DNA from: Nymphaea colorata
Taxonomy: Eukaryota; Streptophyta; Magnoliopsida; Nymphaeales; Nymphaeaceae
Length of the DNA stretch: 64,000 nucleotides
Direction of reading: 5' to 3'
Assembly (NCBI RefSeq): GCF_008831285.2
Contig: NC_045150.1
Coordinates: forward strand, 9,436,001-9,500,000
Shown: one piece after another, positions 39,009 to 51,898 of the stretch
Position numbering within the stretch: the first letter of the stretch is position 1
Layout: each line of letters begins with the position of its first letter
Program-made: the position numbers and the translations under genes
Notes under the pieces: model-generated
What the model was told of the DNA's origin: nothing
The model's database searches: none
Seen by the model: only the letters and a program-made list of their open reading frames with translations

Positions 39009-39515
39009 ACTTACTTGCCTTGCCTAGAGTCGTCTTTTCTCCTCAAATAATTGAAAGATTCGTAATGAAACCGAATTTTTCAAGCAAAGCCATGCAAAAA
39101 CTGGCCTAAATCTGGTCTGGCGAATCTTATTTTATCCCCCCAACTGGTCTCGATTGATTGTATAGGAAGATTAAGAATCACGACAGTTGGTAACAGCTCA
39201 CCGGGATTTAAAATCCTTGTATTCTATGAATATGATCAATTTATGACAAGTTTTTAAGTCTTCCTTACACAGAGAGTGCTGCAATCCACTTTATTTAAGG
39301 CACACATGGTGCGACCCCAAGTTTGAGTGTTAAATTAGATCTGATATGAACTGTAATGGTACGAGCCACAACTAAGTCATATGCTTTGATGGATCACAAG
39401 CCACCTCTAACTGGTTTCTATTCACGCCAGAAGAAAGTTAAGAGCTACAACAGCTTATAATAGTTCATTTTTCTATGTTAAGTAGTATATATATATATAT
39501 ATATATGCTTATGAT

Positions 39516-39750
39516 TAGGGATGCCAATATATTCGATTTGAATTGGATATCTAATCAACAGTTCAAAAAAAAAAGGATATGAAAAAATATATATATCCAA
39601 TTAAGAAATCGGATAGAATTTAGTTTAAGAAATAACATCTCATTGAATTCAGATTCGGACATGGATTAGAATTGGATTGATTTTTTAAATAAATGTCGTA
39701 TATCTAATGCTCTTATATTTTAAAATCGCTTAAAGGAACAAAATTTGGAT
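39516..39750. mobile_element. TIR repeat family GATGTCAATAKATC, copy 2 (truncated)
   Basis: It starts TAGGGATGCCAATATATTCG and follows copy 1 through the AATCCAATGCTCTTATATTTT-type middle, but the right terminal repeat is missing. It lies only about 500 bases from copy 1 in the same orientation. Confidence 0.55.
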
Positions 39751-39866
39751 TTGGATTGTGAGGTTCAGTTATGACTTGTACTTGTTAGTATTTGCAGAAT
39801 AACCAATCGGACACCCTTCCGCAGCACTTTGCCGCTATGACTCCACCACTGTTGTATGTTGGAGTC

Positions 39867-40028
39867 AGGGGCGGAGGGAGGGGGGGGCCGCCTGGGCCAT
39901 GGCCCGGGTGAGCAAAGGAAAAAACAAAATTACAACCCGATCGGTCGCTCCTCGTCGCTCCTTTCGGCCCGACCCTGGCCCAGCCAGTCTTGGCCCGACC
40001 CTAGAAAAAAATCTGGCTCCGCCCTTGG
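39867..40028. mobile_element. Small GGGGCGGAG-ended TIR element
   Basis: The left end CAGGGGCGGAGGGAG and the right end CTGGCTCCGCCCTTG (complement CAAGGGCGGAGCCAG) form short inverted repeats about 160 bases apart. The GC content is well above the surroundings, and the GGCCATGGCCC word recurs in the element at 49.4 kb. Ends like CAGTGGCGGAGCC are typical of plant hAT-type non-autonomous elements, which is inference here because no 8-bp target duplication was found. Confidence 0.45.
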
Positions 40029-40735
40029 TTAAGCATGGTGAACTAAGGCTGGTCGTCCCTTTGGACGATCCTTGGGTCGACTGCTGCTTTTCATGAACTC
40101 AATCTAAGAGCAAATGGCAGGGCCACAGAACCACATTTAGATAAAAAAGGGAGGGGGGAGGAGGGGATTGTGGTTGCAACTTAATGCCTCCTGCAGTAAA
40201 ATTTCATTTTATAAGATGTAGATCCTTCATAGCAGGAAGAAGCCCCAGTGCCCGAAAATAGTCAAAGCATACCAAATCTATAACAGAAAAATCTTCCCCT
40301 AGTTGTCAAGTATGTAATCATCTGTACCCTGCAACAAGATCTTGCTTGTTCGGTGTTTCTTCATAGAACACCAAGCAAAAAATCAAGTCGAGGGTTTGTT
40401 GCTCACAATCAACTGTACCCTGCAACTTCATCTTGCTTGTTTGGTATTTCTCATAGAACAAGAAGCAAAAGAGAATTCAAAGATTGCATCTTTAATCCTT
40501 GGTGGGTTTGTGAACTGGAAGATTCTTTGAAATGGATGGAACATAAGGCGTATCGTTTGAAAAACAGATTTTGCAATCTTATTGCTAATCAAAACTGTGC
40601 CATTACCAACGAGGATTTGATTTTGCCAATTCAGGGGCGGAGCCAAGGGAGCGACAAGGGCAATTGCTCCCTAAGCTTTTGAAAAATAAAATTTTACTGC
40701 TTAAACTTTTTTGTCAATATTTATCTGATAATATA

Positions 40736-41400
40736 TGGACAGTATTTATAAAGAAAAAATATATGTCAAGAAGAAGCCTGTGGTTCCATAAAAGCGAGGC
40801 TAACATGTCGTGGGCCTGCAAAAGAATGCTGTGGGGATGGGAGGAAATTAGCCATCTTCTTCATTGCTCGTATCAGTTTGGTAAATCTATTTGGTTTTGG
40901 ACTGAGCATTGGAATTGGAGAATCCTTGCACCTCTGCTTAAAGATGGTGATTTTGATGTTTGTTACAAACCTTTTGGCTGCACTATTGATCATATTTTTA
41001 GTGTGTATAACAATTATATCTTGAGCAGGGTTACCGTTCCTTGGATTAAATTTGTAGTTGATAAAATTCAGCTTAACTCTAACCGTGCTATACTCTCATG
41101 GGATGATACTCAGATTGCCAACATGAAAAGGATGAAGCTCTATCATAGAATCAGGCACTCAGCCGTAAAGGATATTGAAGCATTATCAGTTTGGAAATCT
41201 CAAGGCATCCCTAGAGCTAACTGGACTTTGATCTTGGCGATCAAAGATAGGTTAATCACCTTTGACAGGTTACGGAGCTGGTGTGTTTCCTTCCCCAGTA
41301 TGTGCATAAATTGCAGGAAACAACCAGAATCAATTAATCATTTGTTGTACATTATAATGTGGCCGGACGCATGAACAGAAATTTATGTTTGCAGAGCGTA
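40736..41400 (+). mobile_element. LINE ORF2 C-terminal relict (zf-RVT region)
   Basis: A frame open to 41,374 encodes the end of a plant L1-type LINE ORF2. Landmarks are W..FIKKKYM, LWGWEEI and IWFWTEHWNW (the usual G.SI.FW.D.W region). These are followed by the zf-RVT domain: W.L..KDRL.TFDRLRSW, then CINC, then H.L. The expected second half of the zinc ligands is disturbed after INHLLY. Reverse transcriptase and endonuclease are absent, so this is a 5'-truncated copy. It is preceded at 40,632-40,650 by a CAGGGGCGGAGCCAAGG phrase from another repeat. Confidence 0.75.
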
Positions 41401-41496
41401 GTTGGGTTGCAGCGAAGTGGCTTCATGATCCTGATGATCTGCTGTTTGATATTTTAGTCTGTTTAATATTTTAGTCTGTTTCCATCTTGCTGGTTG

Positions 41497-41680
41497 CATA
41501 ATAGCATAGCTTGTCGGACTGGTGGGCTGGTGAAAGTTTTGCAGTTCGATTACTGAATCCATGTGTGCTACTCTTCTGGACTGCAAATGGTGGATACGTG
41601 AGCAGCCCCTGAATGGAGGAGAACTATCAAACGGGTTTGAATGTGTAGCATACATGTTCTTAAGCAGAGTGTCCACTTGG
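41497..41680 (+). mobile_element. tRNA-derived SINE fragment
   Basis: TAGCATAGCTTG at 41,502 and AGTTCGATTACTG at 41,543 approximate pol III A and B boxes. The next part, TCTGGACTGCAAATGGTGGA, is nearly the same as the monomer landmark of the 5.4-6.3 kb array (GGACTGTAAATGGTGGATGC). It follows directly on the LINE relict, so it could share the LINE's 3' end or be an independent insertion. Confidence 0.5.
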
Positions 41681-41704
41681 TTGGAAGTGTTCAATCTTAC
41701 CACT

Positions 41705-43266
41705 TAACTGTGATCTATCAATGAGGACACAGTGTAACTTCAAAGAAGCTACTTGGCTTTCTGCCAATTCAACAAAATTTGGATTCCTTGGAGAAGGTTG
41801 ATTTGCTTCAGCAGGTAAAAGCTCATTCAGACAAGGAATCTTTCTACTGAAATAATCCGTTAAATTATAACTCTTATATAATGGTGTAAGCAGCGATTCT
41901 TATAAGAGGAAAGTTTTAGATGTTTCAGATTTGCAGGAGCAGGTATAGAGAAAGGAATGACCATTTCATGTAGAGTTGTTGACAACTGCATCGCAGTTGT
42001 TGTGGGGAACCACTGTGGAAAAGAAGAAAAATGTGAAACTGATACCAAAGGGCAGAAAGCTGTAATACCAAAAAAGAATTTCACACAGACGAGAAAGGAT
42101 TTTAACCATGGTTCAACCCTATGAGATTCTACGTCCACAATCGAAAGAAGTTTTACTCTTTTCTCAGGACAAACATTTATGCATTTGATTTCATCTCTTT
42201 CCGTCAATGAAGGAATTGCATCCTTGATCTTAGGAATTGCCTTAGAATACATATATGCTGAAAACTTCTTTTATATATGCTAAAAGTTAAGCAGAGAGTT
42301 TCCTCAAACAATGAGAGAAACTTCACCTAATAATATATTTCTGGTCTCTTAGCAAGAAGTAAAAAGTATTACAGAGTGCTGAGGCGCCATAATAGTAATC
42401 ACCACTCATGACTGAACGAAGCATTTTATCAAAGTGGTAGCATCACAAATGATCTTAGTGGAAAGCAACCAGTTATCCACCTCACACACGCGTGCGTGCA
42501 TGTGCACACACACATACGGAGAAAATGAAAATGATACATCTATTTGCGGGGCTTGTATGGCAGCAAGTACAGTATAGGAATGTATGAAAACTCAAAGTGA
42601 TATGAACATATCCAATTACATTCTCTCTCTTTCTCTCTCTGTGTTTTTGAATGGAGGTGCACGCACCCACATACATACATGCACAAGCAATAAAAATGAT
42701 ACTCGACTTGGGAGTTGGGAGGCCTACACGCATGAATGACCAAGTTATAGGCGCTATCGGCAACCCTACTCCATCAAGTTACAGAATGGCGGGCGTCTCT
42801 TGTCCCCATCATATATGGGGAGCCACGACGGCTGGTTCACAGCCCCAATGGTGCCTTGGTGGGTGTGGGCAGAGCTCTCTCTCTGTCTTTCTCGCGGAGA
42901 GTGCCACCTTGGTCTCCTTTGTGCTCATAGGTTCTAAGATAATGAATTCAGAACGGGTACACATGCCCCCTTCCCTCCTCTCTCGTCCTCTTCTTTCGTG
43001 ATGTCTATTCTGTTTGCCACTTTGAAAAACGACAAACCATATTTGAGAATCCTCACTATACAGCGAATACAGTGACACCTCGATATTTACACTTGGCATT
43101 TTAGATTAGTGGTGCAATAAATATGAAGAAAGAACCATGATATTATTGCAGAGAGAGAGACGGAGAACCACCCTCTTTTTTGTAGAGGGACAGAAGAAAG
43201 CCATAAAACAGTTGGTGTCATAAACTGACAATACACAGACAGATTCCGTAATATGATTTTCACATC

Positions 43267-43314
<48 letters not shown>

Positions 43315-44492
43315 AAAAGGAATCAGGAGGGGAACGGGGAAGGGACTAAGAAGTACAGAGGGACAGAGTATAGATGTGAAAGGGGACTTTGGCAAATTGT
43401 TAACAGAGGAGAGAACAGAGGAGAGAACAGAGAAGGGTCGAGCTCACTCGAAAAAGTGGGTGGGGATAATGGCACGACAAACATTTAGATTGGGGCGACG
43501 CATTGGTATGTGCACCAAAAGACAAAAAGGAACAGCCGAGAGATGCCCGGTCCCTCTCAACACCAACCGAAAGGAGCAGCAAAAGTATGAGTGGATATGC
43601 TCAACTATGAATCCCGAGTCCCCCAGCCTACTCTCTCTCTCTCTCATATTCTTGCCTTCAGTTTAATTACGGAGTGCAATTATCAGAGCAAGGTCAATTA
43701 TGCTGTACTTTAAAGAAAAAATGACCCGTCAAATATTAGGACATCAGTTGCCTTTGAAGTATCAAGGAATTCTGTGAAAGAAATGGAAGTCCTGCTTTAT
43801 AAAAATGACATAGAAAACGACGATGCTGCAGGAATAAACTGACAGTATTTTACCACTTCTTTTAAAAGATTAGGGTAGGTTTTCGAGATGAAAATAACAT
43901 TAAAAAGTGATAAATTTGGTACGGAATTCAATAACCTGATTATAAAATTCAGCCGACCTCGAATGGGGAATGCAATACAGCGGAGGTTCTGATCCAAACA
44001 GGCGAGAAAAAGTTAAAAGCATATCCATCTGACAGGGAGAAAAGGATTTATACGAAACAGAGCCTTATGACTCCACATTCCTTCAGGCAGCAGGGCCTTG
44101 CCAAAGAAGAAACGACTCTTCAACAGTCAGATGGCCGCAACATGATAATCATTCTCCCATATTTTGCAGTGTGAATTTTATTTGATTCATTCTGTCGAGG
44201 TTCTGACAGAATCATCCTACCATTCCTCTGGGCATATTGGGCGAATGATTCTCATAATACCAAGCAAAAGACGTCTCAAATACACGTCTCCTACACAGAA
44301 GAGACTATTTTCATAAGATGGCAATGCACAAGAAACCTCATTGGTGGAGTAAATATCTTTATTATATATTGAGAGGACATGAAACAAAAAGACAGGAACG
44401 CATCGATACTATGAAATATTGAAATTACAAGGAGACAAATACTGCTTTTAAGAGGAACAACCAATTTTGACACCAAACACCAAAGATCGCGT

Positions 44493-44536
<44 letters not shown>

Positions 44537-44754
44537 GATAAGAGAATGCAAAAAACGCCAGGCATGTTTGCAACTTGATGTGCAATCTTACAATTTTTTA
44601 TACCGATGAAGGAAGGAATGGAAATCTAACCATTCTCAAAATTTTGAATAGTTTCACTTTCATTACTTGGTGCTGCACCCCTGGCATTTTCCATCTGCAT
44701 AGATAACAGCACCATCCAGCGACAAACTTCGAACTCTATTAAACAAAAGCACGA
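41705..44754. other. Gene-free stretch
   Basis: It holds a (GA)n run at 43,266-43,310 and a (CT)n run at 44,495-44,533. A GC-richer segment at 42,640-42,990 contains the small palindromic word CCCCATCATATATGGGG. I looked for conserved microRNAs here and found none. No protein family is recognised. The 3' UTR of the F-box gene should occupy some of the right end. Confidence 0.4.
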
Positions 44755-45993
44755 TCAAGGAGCAACTTCAAGCCTTGGTTCAAAGCAAAATCCTGTAAAA
44801 AGCTGCAAAGGGAAACGCTTACTCACTGGACACTTCTGCGCCCACTTCCATTGTTTCTGGCTTATGTCAAACGCAAGTAGAGCAGGGGCCCCATAGCTTT
44901 GAATGTATATGAGATCATCTGTTCCACTGCTACAGAAAACATCATCAAACTCTCCAAATCCTTGAAAGAACTTGTGGGGCATCCGAGCCACCTCCTGCCA
45001 CTCAGTCTTGTTCAGTAGCCAGATCCCAATGCCCTTGATTATATCAGGTCTATCTTGTTTACCGATGCCACCAACCATTACCAATTTATCCTTGAGATTC
45101 ATCAGTCTTCCGCATGTAAGAGAACAAGGGACAGCAATCAAACTTTGCATCAAAGAAACATGGGGAGATCGGCTCACAAGATCATACATGATCAACCCGT
45201 GTCTGCTCTCAGAGTTCCCCATGACACCAGTAGAGTAAATCAAGAAATAGAAAATCCCATTGCATATCACACTCTCGTCTCCTCCTCTCCATCCTGTCAA
45301 TACTTCCTTCAATGACGTAACCCAACATTTCAATTGAGAATCATAAACTTGGATCGACAGGTTCCACCGAAGGAAGTCATCTGGGACTTGCTTAGATTTT
45401 GCAACTGCTATGGTATAGCAGTTGGATTTATGGTCCACGGACATAGAAATTGCGCTGTAATCTGCTAGTTTAAGCTCAGGAGGCACTTGTATTTGCTTGT
45501 GAACCTTGGTGACAGGATTGCAGACATACAGCCTGTTCCGACTATTGTTGTCCATGAAACAGACTAACCCACATGAAGAAGCGATGAACCAGTTGGGTGC
45601 ACCAATGCAGGGGAGGTCAATATTGTACCACTTCCTAAGAATCGGATCATATGCAAATCCTGTTGGATCATCGTTGCTAGTGAACATAAAGTACCAAGGC
45701 TTCTGCGGCAAAATGTTGGAGAAATGCCACAAAAACCTGTCTGAATTGATTATCTGATTCCACCTCTTACACACAGACCCTGCCCTAAAAATGCTAGCTA
45801 TGGGCAAGCAAGCCAGGATCCGCTCCAGCAACTCATCAGGCAGGAGAAAATCAAGAGAAACAAGAGAATCATCATTCTGCCCACAACCATGAATATCTGA
45901 GAATGCTTCACCACCCCACAATGATTCACCACCCCACACCTCTTTTCCTATTTCCCTGAAACGGCTAGTGACCCAAGATGTCTGTCTCTCCAT
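44755..45993 (-). CDS. F-box/kelch-repeat protein, At5g15710-like
   Basis: A single coding exon of 412 residues starts at the ATG at 45,993. The F-box lies at about 48-90 (LDFLLPDELLERILACLP, then AGSVCKRWNQII). The rest is a kelch-like beta-propeller with phrases strongly conserved in the Arabidopsis At5g15710 family: KPWYFMFTSNDDPTGFAYDP, SSCGLVCFMDN, SKQVPDDF, GWRGGDESVIC, VGGIGKQDRP, KFFQGFGEFDDVF and FPLQLFTGFCFEPRLE at the end. Such proteins act as substrate-binding subunits of SCF ubiquitin ligases; the substrate is not known. Length is near the family norm and no disablement is seen. A 5' UTR intron is possible because an acceptor-like TTCTAG lies just upstream of the ATG on the minus strand. 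Confidence 0.95.
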   Translation of the reverse strand: MERQTSWVTSRFREIGKEVWGGESLWGGEAFSDIHGCGQNDDSLVSLDFLLPDELLERILACLPIASIFRAGSVCKRWNQIINSDRFLWHFSNILPQKPWYFMFTSNDDPTGFAYDPILRKWYNIDLPCIGAPNWFIASSCGLVCFMDNNSRNRLYVCNPVTKVHKQIQVPPELKLADYSAISMSVDHKSNCYTIAVAKSKQVPDDFLRWNLSIQVYDSQLKCWVTSLKEVLTGWRGGDESVICNGIFYFLIYSTGVMGNSESRHGLIMYDLVSRSPHVSLMQSLIAVPCSLTCGRLMNLKDKLVMVGGIGKQDRPDIIKGIGIWLLNKTEWQEVARMPHKFFQGFGEFDDVFCSSGTDDLIYIQSYGAPALLAFDISQKQWKWAQKCPVSKRFPLQLFTGFCFEPRLEVAP

Positions 45994-46950
45994 CTCAGCA
46001 CTCTAAGTCAGGAGCCCTAGAATCACAACCCAAAAAAAAAAAAAAGAAAACACACATTACAAGAATGAACAAAAGACAGCAAATAACCAAACAACAAAGA
46101 TTTAGCACGCAGTAGATTACGATAAAAAGGAAAGTGGAGAATCCAAAACCATCATTAATTTGTTTCCCATTGAAAAAGCAAATCCCAAATCAAATTCAGA
46201 TCAGGAAAAATGAAAAAAGAAGAGGCAGAAAGGGAAACAACAATAAGAAGCAATGCTGATGCCATAACGTAAAAAAGTGAACCACCAAATCATCAACCTC
46301 CCAACTGAAACCCCTCTAAGACACCAAAATGCTCCCATTCCGAGGCCCCGAGAAGAAAGAAAAAAGATAAGGTGAAACGAGCATAGAGAGAGAGCAAGAG
46401 AGAGAGAGAGAGAGCATCCAAAATGTGCGAGTTTGGACGTTTATATGACGCCTGTAACATAGAAAACTTGAAGCTCCTCACCTCCGTTTTCGCTGATATG
46501 AGCATCTCGCAATCGTGTAAACAAGTTAGACAACAATCAAAAGTAACCGATTTCCACCACACAGGAAACAGAAAACAAATGCAGGCAAGATTCATGCATC
46601 AGATCCACAAGAAGCAACACAACAATAAGAAAAGCATGAGGAATGGAAGGAAGCGTACAAAATGGACAACCAACGTACCCGATATAAGAGATCTTGGAAG
46701 AACCCTCGTCGTCTTCACCAAATCCGAGTAGATGGGTACCTCTAAAACCTGTCAGAAAGGCCCCCCTACCCCCAGATTTATCACAGGGAGCAACGGAATT
46801 TTTTGGGGATAAAATACAGAACCACCCACAAAAAATAAAAGCTTGGAAAGAAAGGAGAGAGAAACATCAAAGGGGACGAAGAGAGAGAAACGACAAGTTA
46901 CAAACGGATGGACCTCTCTCTCTCCATTTCTCCCTCAACCAGGGTTTTGT
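45994..46950 (-). promoter_or_regulatory. Leader and promoter side of the F-box gene
   Basis: GA runs at 46,384-46,413 and the GA-rich segment 46,850-46,890 are typical of long plant leaders. An AAAACCCTGG word on the minus strand near 46,945 resembles telo-box-like leader elements. The transcription start probably lies around 46.9 kb, but this is inference. Confidence 0.35.
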
Positions 46951-49258
46951 AGTTGTATTGTACACTTCAGGGTGGCGTGCGGTTGTGGTTATTGTAATAA
47001 TATTTTCTTTCACATATTTATTTTCAATAAATAAAAATTTTTTCTTGAAAGAAACTCTCGCTCGATTTTGCAAATACTTGGAGCAGATAACTCCTGGTCT
47101 CTGGATTTTGTTGCCAAACAATTACAAAAACATGCTCAACATTTTATTGTTTTACAGAAACACGCCAAACCTTTAAAATCTGACTCTCACCTCAACTCAG
47201 TTATTCCTGGCTTTCCACCTTCAGTTTAGCTTGTACTTAGTCGAGTAAATTTCCAAAACCAATCTTCAGACCAGAGCTTCATCCATGGCATCTTTTATCT
47301 CCATGAAAACGATCTCTCTCCCCCATAACATTCTTCTGTCATCTTTCATGTTTTCTTAACAAAATAATTTATGTTCACAATAACACCTCCTCAACCTTAC
47401 ATGGATGATGAAGAAACGATAGAATCTTGCTATTGAAAGGAAGATGATTCTTTTGCATATTTCCTTGAGTAGAAGTTATCTTTAAATAGCAGATTATCCA
47501 GCATCAAGATTGTCATGGACTTTCCATAATAAGTGCTTACTGGCGCAGTTGTGGGAACCGTTACGTGTCTTTGATTGGGACCGGTAGCGAAACTTTTCGT
47601 TAAGGGGCACCGCTATTTGAAATTGCAAACTTTAAAAAGCCCTTATTTGTAAAAAACAAAAAATAAAAAAGTAGCTATGTGTAAATAAAACAAATTTTGT
47701 AAGCTGGTATGGACAATTACCTGTGCATCACATCAGAGAATTTCATGCACCAATTAGCATCAAAGTCTCATGTCCTTGATCTAACTTTAGGTTTTTTTTT
47801 TTCCTTTTATTTTTAAAATATGTTGATAAATGTGAACTTTTAAGAAATAGATGATGTTGAGTTGAATTATAAAATGAGAAAAAATTGGGGTGTCTTTTTG
47901 TAAATTATTCGTTATTTAATAAATGCGGCATGTTAACAACCTGGCCCATGATTTTGGCTTCATCGCAGCGACGATATGCTTTCACTCTCACCAGTCGCTC
48001 TTTTCTTGCCTTTTTATATGTGCAGAAAACCACATTAGTAGTAAAGAAAGCATACCAATTTGTGGCTTCCACATAACACAGAGGGCCCCCCACCAGGGAA
48101 GCCCTTTTTGTGACAGGCCCCACCCCAACATGAACTTTATTTCTTTATTTTTTTTCCCCTAAAGTGTAGCTACTTGAATCTCATGTGGCTGGAAATAGTT
48201 TTGTTTATAAGATTTTGCCTATATATATATATATATATATATGGTGGGTCCTAGACCATTAGGTCAGGACAAAAACCAGATGGCTTAAACATGAACGTAT
48301 AAAATGTTTTTCTCTTGCAATGTAACCTGATTGATATGATTTTAAGGAAGAGTTGATGGAAAACCTTTATTAATTTGATCATTTTTTAGTGCTTTTATAA
48401 TAAGTAAAAACGAACGGCTCTCGTAATAACAATGAATATCAATTCTATTCAAACCAGTTTGTCGAACCTTAATCGAGTCAAGCTCGAGTTCAACACGTAA
48501 CAATGAGTATCAATTCTATTCAAACGAGTTTGTCGAGCCTTCATCGAGTCAATCTCGAGCTCAACCGTAACTGCCGAATAGAGCTCGAGCTGCTACTGTC
48601 AAGGTACTCTCAAGCTTGAGCCAAGTCGAGCTCGATGTTTCATTAGTCGAGCTGAGCTCGAGCTGACTGAACTCAGTCTACAGCTACCTGGAATGGACTT
48701 ATAAATTACCTAAAAATCAGAAATTATTTAAAAAAAACACTTTATTTAAATAAAGCAACATTGCCTTTTTACATTGTAGCAGTTGTTTCTTTATCTCCAT
48801 TTGCATTTGATAATATTCAAGGGATTTGAGATCGATGTGTGTGAATCTCAGGTCAAGGCTCAAATCTGTGGATCTGTTGTCTGACCACAGATTTACAGTT
48901 TTTTGCATTCAAAAGTGGATCTAAAAATTCGTTGCACTACTTCCTTTTCTGTTTAAACAAACATGAATTTACGCGTCTGAGACACAAGACTATCAGGTTC
49001 ATGCATATTAAAATAAACAAATCGCTTCATGCAAGAATAAAATATATAAAGAAATCGCGAACACGTTTCTTCAAACCTTTCTCCTTTCCTCTGGTTGCTG
49101 CTAAAGAGACCAAGAATTAGAGGTCGAGAAATAAGTGTGAGTAGGATATCCACCTTCCATCGCAGATTTGCCTTTCTACGGAGAAATCTAGCAACCCCAA
49201 TACGGAGTGTTTTAAACATATCATATCATATTAATGAGGTGAAAGATTTTCAATTTTT
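46951..49258. other. Gene-free stretch
   Basis: AT-rich, with an AT run at 48,222-48,242. Positions 48,426-48,690 are a decayed CGAG-rich segment related to the element at 37.0-37.4 kb and include a 72-bp direct duplication starting TAACAATGARTATCAATTC at 48,426 and 48,498. No coding sequence is recognised. Confidence 0.4.
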
Positions 49259-49459
49259 TAGTGGTGAAGCCACAAATTTTTTCTAAGGAGAGCCAAATTA
49301 TATTTTTCAAGATTACTAGTGGGGCCCAAGTATATTTTTCAAATTTTTTAAAAGGGACCAAACCAAAGTTTTTATAAATTATAACAGGTGATTTTTCCTT
49401 TTGTCAAAATAAAACTGGGGCCATGGCCCGTGCCGGCCCCCTCTTGGCTCCGCCACTGA
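49259..49459. mobile_element. Small GTGGCGGAGCC-ended TIR element
   Basis: It begins AGTGGTGAAGCCACAAA and ends TTGGCTCCGCCACTG, whose complement CAGTGGCGGAGCCAA matches the start. Ends are about 200 bases apart. The right part contains GGGGCCATGGCCC, shared with the element at 39.9 kb. It fits a non-autonomous hAT-like repeat; no flanking target duplication was confirmed. Confidence 0.5.
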
Positions 49460-49767
49460 TTCGATCTTGGTTGTTGGACGGGTGGCCTTGTGGCGGCGGC
49501 AGGCAGATGGACTCACGGTGGGATAGTGAGCTCCAAAAGAGGAGTCTCTACCTACTTTAAGTGAGTGCACCACTAATTAAACTACTTTCCAGCCTATTGC
49601 CACTTACTCACATTTCACTCCCAATAGTTTATACCACACATGCTATAGTTTCCTTTAATAGCTGCACAATTAGTCTCTCTCACACACTCTCTCTCTACAC
49701 ACGCACATATACATACATACATATATATAATATATATATATAGAGAGAGAGAGAGAAAGAGAAAGAG

Positions 49768-50162
49768 AAGATGTCAATATATCGGATTTGGATTGCATAT
49801 CTTATAGAATCATTCTGAATATTTATGAAATCAAATTAGATTCAGATTTAAGAAATAATGCCCAATTAGATTTAATTTCAGATATATATTAAAATCTGAT
49901 TACATACTGATTCGGATTTGGTTTGCATTTAATTTTAAATAAATATCCTATATCTAATGCTTTTACATTTTGAAAGTCAGCTGAACTCACGTTAAAATTG
50001 AGATTCAAATTCAAATGTAGATCAGATTTATATTGTGAAATCAGATTTCGAATTCGAATTTGGGATTTCAAATCCAAATTAGTACCGAATATTTGAACAT
50101 CCAAAAATGCCGAAGTATGATTAAGAATACATCCAATTCGAATCAGATCCATTGACATCCTT
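49768..50162. mobile_element. TIR repeat family GATGTCAATAKATC, copy 3
   Basis: It begins AGATGTCAATATATCGGATT and ends with the complement of AAGGATGTCAATGGATCTG. Length is about 395 bases and the interior matches copy 1 (ATATCTAATGCTTTTACATTTTG, AATTCGAATT words). It sits directly against a GA microsatellite at 49,741-49,767. Confidence 0.65.
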
Positions 50163-51816
50163 ATAAACATGAATCCAAGTGCTTTGCACTATATATCCAA
50201 TATTGACATAAGAGTTTATTTTAGTTTCTCTTCATTGTAGGTTTAATAACAAACATTACTAATGAAAGGGGAACAACAAAAAGTTGTTAACGTTGATGTA
50301 ATCGTAGTTGTTGGATGTGGACGTGTCTATTCTTCTGTTTCGTTCAAAGAATATGCTTTCTGTGAAGATGAGGAAAATAGAAAAAGGGGAAAATAAGGAG
50401 GTGCATCGTGTCCTTTTCCAAATTAAAATGCATTTTGTGTTGTCCCAATATTGAAAAATATCAGAAACGGACGAGGTGAAATTAATGCAGATTTGTCCAA
50501 CATTGCACAAGAAGCAAAGAGAAGTAATTCAACGGGACCAAAAAATTATCTTCATTATGCGAATGTTTAGTTAAGTAGGAGGAGTATTTCTTCCTACCAT
50601 TTATTATGTCAAATAGTTCTTATGAGGTAACTTTTGATTCTATCAAGATTTAAATGGCATAGTGTATTCATTTAATTATGTGACATCTAATTACTTCTAT
50701 TAAATAGTGTATTCATTTAATTATGTGACATCTAATTACATCTATTAAAACATACTAAATGTCACCGAGTACGATCAAATAATAAAATCAAACGTTTGTT
50801 ATATATACATACGCGTGTGGGATGTGCGCATGCAAACACATCCAAACAAGCGTTCGTTGCTTCAAAATTATGCAACATGGAAGTATGACTTTGCGTGTAA
50901 AAGTAGATATACTAAGTTTTTAGTAAATTACGTACGTTTGGACGGCATTACACACTTTGTTTGCTAATGATTCGTAGTATGGAATGCAAATCAGAAAAAA
51001 GTTATGCCTGTCTTTTGTAAATCGTGTTCTTTAAGGGTTCCATCGACAAAAAAGAACAATTTGTAATTATCGAAGTTGTTCCAACTTCAAGGGCATATTC
51101 ATGAAACAGTTACAAATTATTCTCACTACTACCAGTAAGCACCTGTACACCTTTTAGAAATTTTTAAATGTTGCTAGTTATTCGTTGTTGTAAATTTTGG
51201 AAATTGAACTAAATTCGATTTAGTGTACAAGCTAAATTAGTGACACGGCGTCACAGCCTGATCGGTTATGAATCGTTAAAAAAGATAAAAGCCCGAAGAA
51301 TCTAGAGAAGTAAATAAAAATAAGAAGATTTTAAACATTTTAAAAGACTAGTAAAAGCAGAGACATGTGAAACAACATTATCTGCACTTTATGAAAGACT
51401 TATTATTTTAAATTTAATATTCTTTTTCTTCAGAAACCCGTGTTTAATTAAATCAATTTTATACTGTGGCAGTTTGACCAATGAAAGCAATTTAATTTAC
51501 AGCAAAATTTTTCGTGCTAAGGAAGCTTAACGGTCAGTTTGCAAGCATTGCATTATTAGTATTATTGATTATTATTAAAGTTTCCATGAACTGTTGATTC
51601 AAGTCAAGCTAATAAAAAAAATGGCTTAAATAGTTGTGCAAGTATGAGACTCACGAGGGACGATTGTTTGGTGATTGACCAGAGCGGAGCAAATGCTGCA
51701 TGTGAGATCCACCAATCTGCTGCGGCGTGTTTGTTGCTTGGACTCAACTTGGTCGCACATTCATTACTTCCCATCCTAGCATTCAGTTGGTAGCGTCAAT
51801 GCCAAAGCAACAAACA

Positions 51817-51898
<82 letters not shown>

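Noticed and set aside
42640-42990. Candidate microRNA or structured RNA around CCCCATCATATATGGGG
   Set aside because: The palindrome is too short, and no conserved microRNA or long stem was found.
45463-45490. Sequence resembling the start of miR390 (AAGCTCAGGAGG)
   Set aside because: It lies inside the F-box coding exon, diverges after 12 bases and has no pairing arm.
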